53,641 bases of DNA from Clostridia bacterium (GTDB lineage: Bacteria; Bacillota_A; Clostridia; Christensenellales; Borkfalkiaceae), in assembly GCA_017462825.1 (NCBI GenBank), contig JAFTQI010000028.1, forward strand, positions 1 through 53,641, written 5' to 3'. The notes below the pieces were generated by a model. That model was not told where the DNA came from and searched no databases. It saw nothing but the letters and a program-made list of their open reading frames with translations. Of the stretch, positions 7,717-16,094 are shown piece after piece. Both the position numbers and the translations under genes were made by a program. Numbering within the stretch: the first letter of the stretch is position 1; each line of letters opens with the position of its first letter.

Positions 7717-8673
7717 TTATTCCAAAATATCCTCAAATGCGGCTTTATCCACCGCATACTGCTTGCAAAGTTTTCTTAAAATTTCCGCAAAAGCTGCTGG
7801 CAGGGGCGCGTTGAACGACATTTTCTCTCCCGTGCTGGGGTGAGTAAGTTCCAATCGCTGCGCGTGCAAGAGCTGTCCGTCCGCTTTCAACTTTTGCTTT
7901 TTGTAGCCGTACACCGGATCGCAAGCAATCGGATGCCCCAAATGCTTGGCGTGCACGCGGATTTGATGTGTGCGACCCGTTTGTAAATCGAATTTGCAAA
8001 GAGTGAAGTCCGTACCAAACCGCGCGATTACTTGATAATCGGTGACAGCAATTTTTCCCTGTCCGTCGGGCAAAACCGCCATTTTCAAACGGTCGGTCGG
8101 GTGTCTGCCGATATCCGTTATCACGCGGCCGCTATCCGTTTTCAAGTTGCCCTCCAAAAGGGCGTAATAGGTGCGTTTGCAAGTCTTTTGTGCAATTTGA
8201 CTCGCAAGCGAAACGTGCGCCTTGTCGTTTTTCGCAACGACCAAAAGTCCCGTGGTATCCTTGTCGATACGGTGCACAATTCCTGGGCGCAATACGCCTC
8301 CGATTCCACTCAAACTTTCCAGCGCGTACAAAAGCGCGTTGACGAGCGTACCGCTCTCGTTCCCGTTACCGACGTGCACGGTCATACCGCAGGGCTTATT
8401 CACAACCGCAAAATCGCCGTCCTCGTAAACGATATCGATGGGGATATTTTCGGGTTGTACCGAATACTCCACCACATCAGGCACGCCAAGCACGACTTCG
8501 TCGCCGATTTTAATATCCGCGCCCGCTTTCGTCGTCACTTTTCCGCGCACGGAAACGTGTCCGTCCTCAATGAGTTTTTTCAAGCGCGAGCGGGTAAACT
8601 CGTCCGTTTGCTCACTCAAAAACAAGTCCAAACGTTTGTAATTGTCTTCCGCAACGAAGAGCCGTTTATCCAT
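7717..8673 (-). CDS. RluA/RluD-family pseudouridine synthase
   Basis: A 318-residue rRNA-modifying enzyme. An S4 RNA-binding domain (SRLKKLIEDGHVSVRGK) occupies the first 70 residues. The catalytic domain follows, with HRIDKDTTGLLVVAKN holding the catalytic aspartate. The C-terminal motif around RTHQIRVHAKHLGHPIA is typical of the family. It is probably RluD-like, targeting 23S rRNA, but the exact uridines cannot be read from sequence. The start overlaps the end of lspA by 8 bases, as commonly seen for the lspA-rluD pair. Confidence 0.93.
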   Translation of the reverse strand: MDKRLFVAEDNYKRLDLFLSEQTDEFTRSRLKKLIEDGHVSVRGKVTTKAGADIKIGDEVVLGVPDVVEYSVQPENIPIDIVYEDGDFAVVNKPCGMTVHVGNGNESGTLVNALLYALESLSGIGGVLRPGIVHRIDKDTTGLLVVAKNDKAHVSLASQIAQKTCKRTYYALLEGNLKTDSGRVITDIGRHPTDRLKMAVLPDGQGKIAVTDYQVIARFGTDFTLCKFDLQTGRTHQIRVHAKHLGHPIACDPVYGYKKQKLKADGQLLHAQRLELTHPSTGEKMSFNAPLPAAFAEILRKLCKQYAVDKAAFEDILE

Positions 8674-9337
8674 TCTTTCTCGCTTCTTTGTCTTTTTTTG
8701 CTAACTTTTCCGCTTTCGCCTTTTCCGTTTCTTCCTCGTGCGCTTTCGCCATCGCTCTATACTTCCCTAAAGGAAACACAGCGTCGCGATCGAAGAACAA
8801 CAGCGCGAGAATCAGCACCGCCGCGCCGAACGTAATCCAAAAATCCGCCAAGTTGCACACCGCCGAAAAACCGATGAACGAGAAAGTCAAATCGATCATA
8901 TCGCGCACACCGTCTCTAAAGCCGCCTTGATAGCTAGCAGGATCCCATACCTGATAATAAAGTCTATCGATCAAATTCCCAATGCCGCCGGCAACGACCA
9001 AAACAAGCGCCACGCGCAAAAATTTCCGTTTGCTGTCTAAGCGGAAAAACGCTATGGAAAAAAGGAACATCAAAATTCCCGTACCGATAAGCACCAAAAG
9101 TTTCACCGCCATGGATAAGTCCGAACCGATACCAAACGAGATACCGCGGTTATACGCCATACGTAAGACCGCTACGTTCGGAATAATTGTGATTTCTTGG
9201 CGCGCGTTGGGCTGCGCAAAATACACGTCTGCAATCAGCTTCGTTACCAAATCGATAACAATCAACACAAAGAACAAGAACACTCCCCACGCGTTCGCCG
9301 CATTTTTTTGTTTTTTTGCTAACAACGTTTCACTCAT
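8666..9337 (-). CDS. lspA: Lipoprotein signal peptidase (signal peptidase II)
   Basis: A 223-residue membrane aspartyl protease that cleaves prolipoprotein signal peptides after Lgt has lipidated them. The catalytic aspartates are D124 in GNLIDRLYY and D165 in CNLADFWITF; NRGISFGI is the other family block. It is longer than usual because of a charged Lys/Glu-rich C-terminal tail of about 35 residues. It overlaps pncB by four bases (ATGA) and rluD by eight. It sits in the same operon as lgt, so both lipoprotein-processing enzymes are co-transcribed; two predicted lipoproteins lie elsewhere in the window. Confidence 0.95.
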   Translation of the reverse strand: MSETLLAKKQKNAANAWGVFLFFVLIVIDLVTKLIADVYFAQPNARQEITIIPNVAVLRMAYNRGISFGIGSDLSMAVKLLVLIGTGILMFLFSIAFFRLDSKRKFLRVALVLVVAGGIGNLIDRLYYQVWDPASYQGGFRDGVRDMIDLTFSFIGFSAVCNLADFWITFGAAVLILALLFFDRDAVFPLGKYRAMAKAHEEETEKAKAEKLAKKDKEARKNG

Positions 9338-10791
9338 TTCTTGCTTTCCTTTTTCGCTTTTTGACGAATACCGTCAATCATACCGAATTTCAAATCATGC
9401 AACTTTCTAGACAGGTCGACCTTGTATACCTGCGGCAAATCCAAACGTAAATATTCTTCCCAAAACTTTGCCAATTCTGCCTTGGAATAGGCTTGAACGT
9501 CCATGAGTTTGGGGAACTCGTAAACGAGTTTTCCCGCCTTTACAATCGTTTCCTGCAAAGGCACTGCGTAGAAATTTTCCACTTCATGATCTTTCCACGT
9601 TTCGATCGGGTGGAAAAGAGTCAACGGCTTGCTTTCGTCCACAGTTTCGTCCTTTAACGTAATCAAATCGGCAATCGCCATACCGTTTTCCTTGTCGTAT
9701 AAGCGGTACAAGCCCTTGAATGCAGGATTCGTAATTTTCGCCGTATTATCCGAAAGCTTAATCTTCGGCGTGACCGTACCGTCCTTCTCGATAACAGCCG
9801 CCAATTTATAAACGCCGCCGAGCGCGGGAAGGTCTTCGGAGGTGATTAAACGCGTACCTACCCCCCACGAACCGATTTTTGCACCCTGCTGAATGAGCGA
9901 ACTGATCGAGCGTTCGTCCAAGTCCCCCGAAACGCAAACAATCGCATTTTCAAAGCCTGCTTCGTCGAGCATTTTTCTCGCTTTTTTGGAAAGATACGCC
10001 AAGTCGCCGCTGTCCAAGCGCACCCCTTTGGGCTCGTGCCCTTCCGCGCGGAGTTCCTTAAAGACTTTTATAGCGTTAGGAATACCGCTGCGAAGGGTAT
10101 CGTAGGTATCCACCAAGAGCAAACAGTTGTCCGGATAGGCGTTTGCGTAGGCACGGAACGCTTCGTATTCAGTGGGGTAATCCATGACCCAACTATGTGC
10201 CATCGTCCCCGCCGCGGGAATACCGAACATCTTCGCCGCAATCACGTTCGACGTGGATGCGCAGCCACCAATCACTGCCGCGCGCGCGCCATAAATACCT
10301 GCGTCGGGCGCTTGCGCTCTGCGCAAACCAAACTCCATCACGACGCCTTGACCTGCCGTTGCGCGGCAAATCTTAGACGATTTCGTCGCAATCAAGGTCT
10401 GATGATTGATGATGTTCAAAAGTGCCGTTTCCGCGAATTGCGCTTGAATCAAAGGCGCTTTGACCGTCAAAATCGGCTCGCCGGGGAATACGGGCGTACC
10501 CTCTTTCACCGCGTACACGTCCCCCGTGAATTTCATATTTCTCAAATACTCCAAGAAGTCCTCGTCAAAAAGCTTGAGCGAGCGCAAATAAGCGATGTCT
10601 TCGTCATCGAAACGCCAATTCAAAAGATAGTCCATCGCTTGCTCTAAACCAGCCGCAAGGGAATAGGTTATGAGCGAGTTTTTACGGAAGAATAAGTCGA
10701 ATACGACCTCCTCTTCGTGCTTATCGTGACGGTAAAAACCGTACCCCATTGTCAGTTGATACAAGTCGGTTAAAAGAGTGAGATTTCTCAT
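9334..10791 (-). CDS. pncB: Nicotinate phosphoribosyltransferase
   Basis: A 485-residue enzyme that makes nicotinate mononucleotide from nicotinate and PRPP, entering NAD through the Preiss-Handler pathway. Family blocks are LTDLYQLTMGYGF at the N-terminus, EFGLRRAQAPD in the centre, AHSWVMDYPTEYEAF and GVRLDSGDLAYLS. Full length. It overlaps lgt upstream and lspA downstream by four bases each (ATGA), so it is translationally coupled inside a lipoprotein-maturation operon. No metabolic reason for that grouping is obvious. Confidence 0.95.
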   Translation of the reverse strand: MRNLTLLTDLYQLTMGYGFYRHDKHEEEVVFDLFFRKNSLITYSLAAGLEQAMDYLLNWRFDDEDIAYLRSLKLFDEDFLEYLRNMKFTGDVYAVKEGTPVFPGEPILTVKAPLIQAQFAETALLNIINHQTLIATKSSKICRATAGQGVVMEFGLRRAQAPDAGIYGARAAVIGGCASTSNVIAAKMFGIPAAGTMAHSWVMDYPTEYEAFRAYANAYPDNCLLLVDTYDTLRSGIPNAIKVFKELRAEGHEPKGVRLDSGDLAYLSKKARKMLDEAGFENAIVCVSGDLDERSISSLIQQGAKIGSWGVGTRLITSEDLPALGGVYKLAAVIEKDGTVTPKIKLSDNTAKITNPAFKGLYRLYDKENGMAIADLITLKDETVDESKPLTLFHPIETWKDHEVENFYAVPLQETIVKAGKLVYEFPKLMDVQAYSKAELAKFWEEYLRLDLPQVYKVDLSRKLHDLKFGMIDGIRQKAKKESKK

Positions 10792-11603
10792 TTTTCTTCC
10801 TCCGTTTTTTTCCTTTCTACGCTTTCCGCGTTTGCTTCCGCTTCAAGTTCCGCTTTCCGTTTTTTCATTAAGTATTCAGTCAAGAAATACACGCCCACGC
10901 CCGCAAAAATCATAACGATTGCCCAAAACTGTGACGGAGGCAAGCCCAAAAACTTACCGCGCGCGTCGTCGCGCATAAACTCAATGATGAAACGGAAAAG
11001 TCCGTAACCCGTCAAATAGATGCTCAAATTATGCTTGAAATCTTTTTTCATTGTCAGGATAAAACAAACGGCAAACAATGCGAAAAGGAAAATCGCTTCA
11101 AAAAGCTGCACGGGAACGACTTTCGCTCTCCCATATTCCGCGGTATTCATCGTAATTCCATACCAAGCGTCCGTCGGCGCGCCATGGCAACAGCCTGCAA
11201 AAAGACAGCCCACGCGTCCAAACGCATGCCCGATAATGATACAAGCGGGAATCGCGGAAACCACGTCGATCAAACGAGTCTTGTAGCGTTTTCTGAAAAT
11301 AAAATATACCGCCAAAAAACACACAATACCGCCGATTAAACCGCCGATAAAGGTGATTCCTTCGCCGATTTTAAAGCCCGCGTCAGGGTTTTCGATATAG
11401 TTATAAAACGCTTGAAAGAGCGCCGCCGCGCCAAAGCCAACGGCAATGGAAGCGATCCCGTTATAAAAGACAAAATCGATGAATTTTTCGTCGAATTTCT
11501 TCTTTTTTGCGGTGTAAAACAATACGGCGAACGCAGCCAAAAGCCCCACGCCGATCATCAATCCGTATAAGTGAAAAAATCCAAGTATTTCTTTATCATA
11601 CAT
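10788..11603 (-). CDS. lgt: Prolipoprotein diacylglyceryl transferase
   Basis: A 271-residue membrane enzyme that moves diacylglycerol from phosphatidylglycerol onto the lipobox cysteine of prolipoproteins. The signature GRVGCLFAGCCHG is the clostridial form of the Lgt motif, and RFIIEFMRDDARG is near the C-terminus. The chosen start, ATG 11603 (MYDKEILGFFHLYG), follows AAAGGAGAG; an in-frame extension of 26 residues upstream runs into the promoter region and is rejected. It is the first gene of the nine-gene operon ending at trkH. Confidence 0.93.
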   Translation of the reverse strand: MYDKEILGFFHLYGLMIGVGLLAAFAVLFYTAKKKKFDEKFIDFVFYNGIASIAVGFGAAALFQAFYNYIENPDAGFKIGEGITFIGGLIGGIVCFLAVYFIFRKRYKTRLIDVVSAIPACIIIGHAFGRVGCLFAGCCHGAPTDAWYGITMNTAEYGRAKVVPVQLFEAIFLFALFAVCFILTMKKDFKHNLSIYLTGYGLFRFIIEFMRDDARGKFLGLPPSQFWAIVMIFAGVGVYFLTEYLMKKRKAELEAEANAESVERKKTEEEK

Positions 11604-11652
11604 AGCGTTTTCTCTCCTTTTGGTACGTAAAAATCCCCATCGTACTTTTATT

Positions 11653-11681
11653 ATTATACCATAATAATAAAAAATCGTCAA
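11653..11681 (-). promoter_or_regulatory. Promoter of the lgt-trkH operon
   Basis: TTGACG (11681-11676), 17 nt, TATAAT (11658-11653) on the minus strand. Its -35 lies inside the stem of the folT terminator. Confidence 0.85.
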
Positions 11682-11703
11682 GTAGAACTCGACGATTTTT
11701 TCA
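11671..11703. terminator. folT terminator
   Basis: An AAAATCGTC/GACGATTTT stem with an 11-nt loop. On the minus strand it is followed by TTTATTATTATGG. It shares bases with the lgt promoter -35. Confidence 0.75.
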
Positions 11704-11717
11704 TTTTGTATTTTGCG

Positions 11718-12314
11718 TTAGTTTAAACGGATTTTCAGGGTTTTTACTCTCGCCAAAATGGGTACGGCAATAAATAAAAGCAGGTAATTAAATAGGCTAT
11801 TCCATATCTGCCCTTGCACGAAAAGTCTTGTCACCAAATAGGTTTTGTAGCTCACTTTCGAATAGAGCAGCCAAAACGCCGTCGTATTAATTGCCACCGT
11901 ACAAATCCCAAACGTCAGCAAGGATATAAGCGCCAATTTTACGTATAAAAACCAAGTCTTCTCGCTCTTAATCCCGCCAATGATCAAGCCTGCAAAAAAA
12001 GCAGTCAATCCCATCGACAAACCTATCCACGGCATATACGTAAAACCACCCGAATTATATAAAAAACCCGCCAAATCCCCTAAAAAACAAGCCGCGAAGC
12101 CGAACAACGGACCAATAATAACGCCGCACAGCGCGGAAACGAAAAGCGTTAAAGAAAACTGCGTATCGGCGAGCTTGAACTCAAAAAACATATTCGCCAC
12201 GACAATAAACGCCGTAAGCACCGAAATATATGCGATCTTATGGCTCTTGTTTTTGTCTACGAGCGTTGGGGAAAGCAATAGTGTTTTCCATTTTAAAGCG
12301 GTACTTTTTTGCAT
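11718..12314 (-). CDS. folT: Folate-type ECF transporter S component (FolT-like)
   Basis: A 198-residue membrane protein with about six hydrophobic segments. It contains the S-component pattern LFVSALCGVIIGPLFGFAAC and, near the end, AINTTAFWLLY. It would bind the vitamin and use a shared EcfA/A'/T module encoded elsewhere. The function call rests mainly on the tetrahydrofolate riboswitch in its leader. ATG 12314 follows AAGGAGG by 8 nt and is chosen over an upstream in-frame start that reads through the leader. A single-gene unit ended by the terminator at 11671-11703. Confidence 0.85.
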   Translation of the reverse strand: MQKSTALKWKTLLLSPTLVDKNKSHKIAYISVLTAFIVVANMFFEFKLADTQFSLTLFVSALCGVIIGPLFGFAACFLGDLAGFLYNSGGFTYMPWIGLSMGLTAFFAGLIIGGIKSEKTWFLYVKLALISLLTFGICTVAINTTAFWLLYSKVSYKTYLVTRLFVQGQIWNSLFNYLLLFIAVPILARVKTLKIRLN

Positions 12315-12321
12315 AATAAAA

Positions 12322-12342
12322 ACCTCCTTGAAAAAGAAGGTC
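12322..12342 (-). promoter_or_regulatory. Hairpin sequestering the folT ribosome binding site
   Basis: In the leader, ACCTT (12341-12337) can pair with AAGG-GGT of the Shine-Dalgarno (12329-12322, one bulged A). This suggests translational control as the riboswitch output. The link to ligand state is inferred. Confidence 0.45.
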
Positions 12343-12374
12343 CGCAAATATTGTGAAACGCTCGCGTATTCATT

Positions 12375-12387
12375 ATTCAACGCGTAC
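12375..12387 (-). repeat. Dispersed repeat copy B (folT leader, half copy)
   Basis: ATTCAACGCGTAC matches the left 13 bases of the consensus; the CTGCCCC half is absent. It lies between the THF riboswitch and the folT start. Confidence 0.5.
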
Positions 12388-12405
12388 ACGGTCGTCCCAT
12401 TTTGT

Positions 12406-12499
12406 AGCGGACGCGCCTTGACACCGCAGAAAAAAAATCCCTTCTTTCGTCCACCGACAACGTCCCGTTCGGCAGCACTTAACGCGTCAAAGCTACTCT
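12406..12499 (-). ncRNA. Tetrahydrofolate riboswitch
   Basis: The minus strand carries the conserved THF-I elements in order: AAGAGUAG, GCGUUAAGUG, CGAACGGGA-GUUGUCG, then GGUGUCAAGGCGCGUCCGCU closing the outer stem. It lies 3' of a promoter and 5' of a folT-like gene, the classical arrangement. Binding of reduced folate would lower expression of the transporter. Confidence 0.88.
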
Positions 12500-12511
12500 T
12501 ACTTTTTTATT

Positions 12512-12540
12512 ATTATACCGCATACGCGCGTAAAAGGCAA
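12512..12540 (-). promoter_or_regulatory. folT promoter
   Basis: TTGCCT (12540-12535), 17 nt, TATAAT (12517-12512), placing the start just upstream of the riboswitch. Confidence 0.75.
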
Positions 12541-12583
12541 GTATTTAAGGAATATTTCCCGAAATTTCCCACAAAATATCCGT

Positions 12584-13270
12584 ATGGGATTGATTTTTGT
12601 ACGCACAACCATTATTTTTATCACCCTTTTTATTGTCATGCGACTAATGGGGAAACGACAAATCGGGGAAATGCAACCTTACGAGCTTGTCATCACCCTC
12701 ATTATTTCCGAGCTCGCCTGTATTCCCATGAGCGACAACTCGCTTCCCCTTTTATACGGCATAATCGCCATTCTCACCGTCTATCTTTTACATCAAATCG
12801 TATGTTTGATCGACTTGAAATGGAAGGGCGCAAAAACGATTTTAAGTGGTACGCCGAGCATCGTACTCAATAAAAACGGCATAGACGATACCCAGCTTAA
12901 AAAGAACAATTTAGACGTTTCGGATTTGATTGCAAGCCTGCGCATTGAAGGATATTTTGCACTCGACGGAATTGAATATGCACTCTATGAATCGGAAGGC
13001 ACGTTTTCCGCATTACCCAAGCAAGATTATGAAAAACTGCAAACTTCTCTCCCTATCGTCATTGTCACCGACGGGAAATTCGATAAGAAAAACCTCCAAA
13101 TCACAGGCAAGGACCAAGGGTATTTTGAGTCCGCTTTACGGAAGCAGGGTTGCAATCAATTAAAAAAAGTGCTTGTTATGACCGTGGACGGCGATGGGAA
13201 AGTTTACTTTCAGCAAAAAGGCGATTCCTATAAAATTTTTCATTTAAATTGGGAGGAGCGGTTATGGTAA
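12584..13270 (+). CDS. DUF421 membrane protein (YetF-like)
   Basis: A 228-residue protein of the DUF421/YetF family. The hallmark is MRLMGKRQIGEMQPYELV (residues about 19-36), preceded by one membrane segment and followed by another hydrophobic region, then a soluble C-terminal domain. The molecular role is unknown; in spore formers paralogues often pair with DUF4363 genes, as here. No clear Shine-Dalgarno precedes ATG 12584, though the start fits the family alignment. The next gene begins 10 bp after its stop. Confidence 0.9.
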   Translation: MGLIFVRTTIIFITLFIVMRLMGKRQIGEMQPYELVITLIISELACIPMSDNSLPLLYGIIAILTVYLLHQIVCLIDLKWKGAKTILSGTPSIVLNKNGIDDTQLKKNNLDVSDLIASLRIEGYFALDGIEYALYESEGTFSALPKQDYEKLQTSLPIVIVTDGKFDKKNLQITGKDQGYFESALRKQGCNQLKKVLVMTVDGDGKVYFQQKGDSYKIFHLNWEERLW

Positions 13271-13280
13271 AGGAGGGAAT

Positions 13281-13658
13281 ATGTTACGCACACTCATTAG
13301 CATTTTAGTTACCCTATTCATCATTATCGGCGCGGCAGTTGCGGAACTTTGGTACGTCAATAAAGTATTCGACGAGTTTTCCGCTCGGTTACAAGTCTTA
13401 ATGGACAAATCTTTTGCAAAAATTGCCACGGCGGACGACGGAGACGCCGTTCGAGAGTTTTGGGAAAATAAAAAAAACACCCTTTACGTTTGGCTGCCGC
13501 ATACAATTCTACACGAAATCGATTTTCAGTTAAGCGAAGCCATCGGCAATTTATACGTCAAGGATTATGACAGCGCGATTTCTAAAATCGAAGTCGTGCT
13601 TTGTTTAAGCGAGGACATTCCCCAGTCCTACAAATTCGGCTTGGAAAATATCTTCTAA
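13281..13658 (+). CDS. DUF4363 family protein
   Basis: A 125-residue protein with one N-terminal membrane segment (residues 5-22) and a helical extracytoplasmic part. It matches the DUF4363 pattern: WENKKNTLYVWLPH, then HTILHEID, then a helix with KDYDSAISKIE. Function unknown. It has a strong AAAGGAGG site and is co-transcribed with the DUF421 gene; a terminator follows. Confidence 0.85.
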   Translation: MLRTLISILVTLFIIIGAAVAELWYVNKVFDEFSARLQVLMDKSFAKIATADDGDAVREFWENKKNTLYVWLPHTILHEIDFQLSEAIGNLYVKDYDSAISKIEVVLCLSEDIPQSYKFGLENIF

Positions 13659-13663
13659 ATAAG

Positions 13664-13710
13664 AAAAACGGAGCGTTCATTTCGTACATGGCCGCCCCGT
13701 TTTTATTTTA
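13664..13710 (+). terminator. Terminator of the DUF421-DUF4363 unit
   Basis: An AAAAACGG/CCGTTTTT stem with a long loop is followed by ATTTTATTC. Confidence 0.7.
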
Positions 13711-13719
13711 TTCAATTTT

Positions 13720-14073
13720 TTACGCCAATCCGTAATCGCGGATAATCCGCACGTTTGCCTCAAAAATATTCCGCAAAAAATGCTTGACCGTCACGTTCGT
13801 CGCCATATCGGGCGTATCGCTATCATTGCTTTTCAGCATCGCGACCATCGCGTCGAAATTCTTATAAATGATTTGGGCGTCCTCGTCGATTGCGGTATAC
13901 TCTTCCGCGTCAGAACCGTTTTGGATAGTGTACATCTCCTCAATCACGTCGTTCATCGTCGCAAGATACCGAGTATTCCCCGTTTTGAGCATTTCCGCCG
14001 AAGCGTGATTCAAATTTGCCAAAAGCTGAATAAAGTGCTGAAGTTTCTCATTCCCGACAAGCTCGACCGCCAT
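13720..14073 (-). CDS. Uncharacterised 117-aa protein coupled to UDP-sugar pyrophosphorylase
   Basis: I do not recognise a family. The 117 residues look all-helical and soluble, with no signal peptide and an acidic middle (NGSDAEEYTAIDEDAQ). Its ATG (14073) overlaps the stop of the upstream pyrophosphorylase by one base (TAATG), so the two are translated together and may form a functional pair. Its length and helical pattern would fit a small bundle or adaptor protein; that is inference. Confidence 0.65.
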   Translation of the reverse strand: MAVELVGNEKLQHFIQLLANLNHASAEMLKTGNTRYLATMNDVIEEMYTIQNGSDAEEYTAIDEDAQIIYKNFDAMVAMLKSNDSDTPDMATNVTVKHFLRNIFEANVRIIRDYGLA

Positions 14074-15302
14074 TAAAGTTCCACTCCGTTCAATTTCAAA
14101 AGTTCTCTCGCCGATTCCACGCTGTCAACACCCGTCTTATTCTTAATAGGTGCGAATTCCTTTTCTCTTACGACTTCGTAGGGAAGCACGCTGCCCATAA
14201 GCTTGATCAAATCCACCGCGAGCGTTTCGAATTTCTTGCCGTTTTCCTTTTCGGGTTTTCTCGTTATGCCTTCTTCACAAAGGCATTCGATTTTCTTTTC
14301 CACGATATGCACGGGGATTTTCTTATCCACGATTTCTTCAAGTTTCGAAAGGCTGAAAAGGTAATTCATGATTACGCCGTAGCTATATACCAGGTCGCCG
14401 TTTTCGTCCCGCTCGTTCGCCATTTCGTCCGTAAGCTCGTAATATTCGATAATGTCGGGCTGATCGCCGTCTTTACAAAGTACGCCGACTTTTTCGTGAG
14501 GGTTGGTTTTGAAAATCGCTTTTGCGCCGCAGTTTACCTTACTTTCAATGGTCGCACCCACAAATACGGGGTCGGCAATACGTTGAAGCACGTTGTCGAC
14601 CGCGTAAATATTCAGCCATTCCACGCCGCGTTTGTGTAAGTCTTCGCAAAGTCCTGCTCTTTGCAAGGAAGCGAACCAACCGCCGTTGCCATTAGGCGAA
14701 AGTGCGGGCATATCCTTTCTTTCAAGAATGATTTTTCCATCGTAATCCACCGCGGGTGCCATATCTTGTTTGAAGAATTTGACTTCCGTTTCAGGATACC
14801 CGAAATAATTATGTTCTTTCCAAAAGCTCGTCGTTTGCGCGTGGTTTTTGTCGCTCGTCATAATGTACAAAGGCACGAGCGTCCCGCATTTTTCATTGAC
14901 TTCTTGCAAATTGCGCATTTGTTGCTCGAAAATATAGAGCGGCTTCGTCACGCCGATATCGTACGCGCCTTTCGGACCGTCTACGCCAAGACGGGTACCC
15001 ATACCCCCCGCGAGCAAGACCGCCGCTACTTTGCCCTCTTTGATCGCTTGCACGCCGATTTTTTCAAATTCTTCTTTTCTTGCCTCGATTGCGGAAAGAC
15101 GAAGCCCCGAAATCGGGGAAATTTCGCGGTTTTTACCGCTCATATCGACGGGGTTCGCAAGATCGTCTTCAAAACTCCAGTTAATATTTTCAATCGCATC
15201 GAGAAGGTTTGCCTTTTCGTCTGCATTCAATTCGTCGTAATATTTCAAAAGCTGCATTTGTCCTTTTTGCGCGAGAAACGCTTTTGCCTGTTCAAAAGTC
15301 AT
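14073..15302 (-). CDS. UDP-N-acetylhexosamine/UDP-glucose pyrophosphorylase (UDPGP type 1 family)
   Basis: A 409-residue cytosolic nucleotidyltransferase of the eukaryote-like UAP/UGP fold. The UTP-binding loop LLAGGMGTRLGVDGPKGAYDIG starts at about residue 96. SPNGNGGWF and the NPHEKVGVLC block follow, as in UAP1-type enzymes. It would join UTP to a hexose-1-phosphate; whether GlcNAc-1-P or Glc-1-P is preferred cannot be told. The start is preceded by AAGGAG. It is not GalU or GlmU, the usual bacterial enzymes. Confidence 0.88.
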   Translation of the reverse strand: MTFEQAKAFLAQKGQMQLLKYYDELNADEKANLLDAIENINWSFEDDLANPVDMSGKNREISPISGLRLSAIEARKEEFEKIGVQAIKEGKVAAVLLAGGMGTRLGVDGPKGAYDIGVTKPLYIFEQQMRNLQEVNEKCGTLVPLYIMTSDKNHAQTTSFWKEHNYFGYPETEVKFFKQDMAPAVDYDGKIILERKDMPALSPNGNGGWFASLQRAGLCEDLHKRGVEWLNIYAVDNVLQRIADPVFVGATIESKVNCGAKAIFKTNPHEKVGVLCKDGDQPDIIEYYELTDEMANERDENGDLVYSYGVIMNYLFSLSKLEEIVDKKIPVHIVEKKIECLCEEGITRKPEKENGKKFETLAVDLIKLMGSVLPYEVVREKEFAPIKNKTGVDSVESARELLKLNGVEL

Positions 15303-15330
15303 AACGATACTCCTTACTTTTATTGCGTCT

Positions 15331-15359
15331 ATTGTATCAAATTTTTATGCAGTTTGCAA
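15331..15359 (-). promoter_or_regulatory. Promoter of the pyrophosphorylase gene
   Basis: TTGCAA (15359-15354), 17 nt, TACAAT (15336-15331). The rest of 15360-15480 holds no gene that I can support. Confidence 0.7.
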
Positions 15360-15479
15360 TACTTTTTACAAAAAAATCCAAGCATAATTCTTTCTTATTT
15401 ATATAAAATTCTTTCACAAGCAGTTTGCCGCGAAATTTTCCCAAGTGCATTTGCGCACTTGCACATATCAGTCCGTAAA

Positions 15480-15510
15480 CAAGAAAAGGGCTCAATATAA
15501 GCCCCTTTTT
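15480..15510 (-). terminator. Terminator overlapping the ECF gene stop
   Basis: An AAAAGGGGCT/AGCCCTTTT stem spans the last codons and stop of the ECF gene and is followed by CTTGTT on the minus strand. Confidence 0.65.
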
Positions 15511-16070
15511 ATCAACCGAAACGCTTTTACCAAAGGCAAAAACAAAAAGCCGACCGTCACCCCCGTGCAACCGATTTGCGGGAACATAACGGGCAAAGAC
15601 AACAAAAAATACGCCTTTGTTTCTTCCCAACCATAACCAAGCCAAAGTGGGGTAATAAGGTTGTCCGTCATGGAAAACAACGCGGTACACGCGCACGCTG
15701 CAATCACAATCCACCAAAGGTTTAACGCCGAGCGTTTCACAGCCTTACCTAAAAAACCGAAAAGCAGGGTTAATAAATTAAAGTAAATCAAATATAAAAT
15801 TAGCACCGTCGGCACAAACCCGAAAACGAGCTGACGAAGCAGGGAAAACGCGGTTGCCGCAATCATTCCTCTACAAACGCCGAACGCAAAAGCATAGCTC
15901 ACGAACAGCACCGTAACGATTTCCAAACCGGGAATCATGGCAAACACAAGCTGCGCAGCAATTACGAGCGCGACAAAAACCGCGACGTATGCCGTTTCCT
16001 TGCTCGTGCGCGCCACTCTTTTTTTAACCGCTTTTTTTCGTGTTTGTTCTTGCACGTTTTTGCTATTCAA
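15492..16070 (-). CDS. ECF transporter S component, predicted cobalamin-related
   Basis: A 192-residue membrane protein with a basic N-terminus (KKAVKKRVARTSK) and about six hydrophobic segments. The pattern AYVAVFVALVIAAQLVF then LEIVTVLFVSYAFAFG is that of ECF S components. It follows a DUF4430 lipoprotein under a cobalamin riboswitch, so B12 or a precursor is the likely substrate. The EcfAT module is not in the window. The only suitable start is TTG at 16070; the dispersed repeat supplies both the GGGGGCAGG site and this TTG. Confidence 0.8.
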   Translation of the reverse strand: MNSKNVQEQTRKKAVKKRVARTSKETAYVAVFVALVIAAQLVFAMIPGLEIVTVLFVSYAFAFGVCRGMIAATAFSLLRQLVFGFVPTVLILYLIYFNLLTLLFGFLGKAVKRSALNLWWIVIAACACTALFSMTDNLITPLWLGYGWEETKAYFLLSLPVMFPQIGCTGVTVGFLFLPLVKAFRLIKRGLY

Positions 16071-16086
16071 CGCGTACCTGCCCCCT
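16065..16086 (-). repeat. Dispersed repeat copy C (start of ECF gene)
   Basis: ATTCAACGCGTACCTGCCCC plus CT on the plus strand is a full consensus copy. On the minus strand it forms the apparent ribosome binding site and TTG start of the ECF gene, 9 bp after the DUF4430 stop. Confidence 0.75.
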
Positions 16087-16094
16087 ATCTTTTA

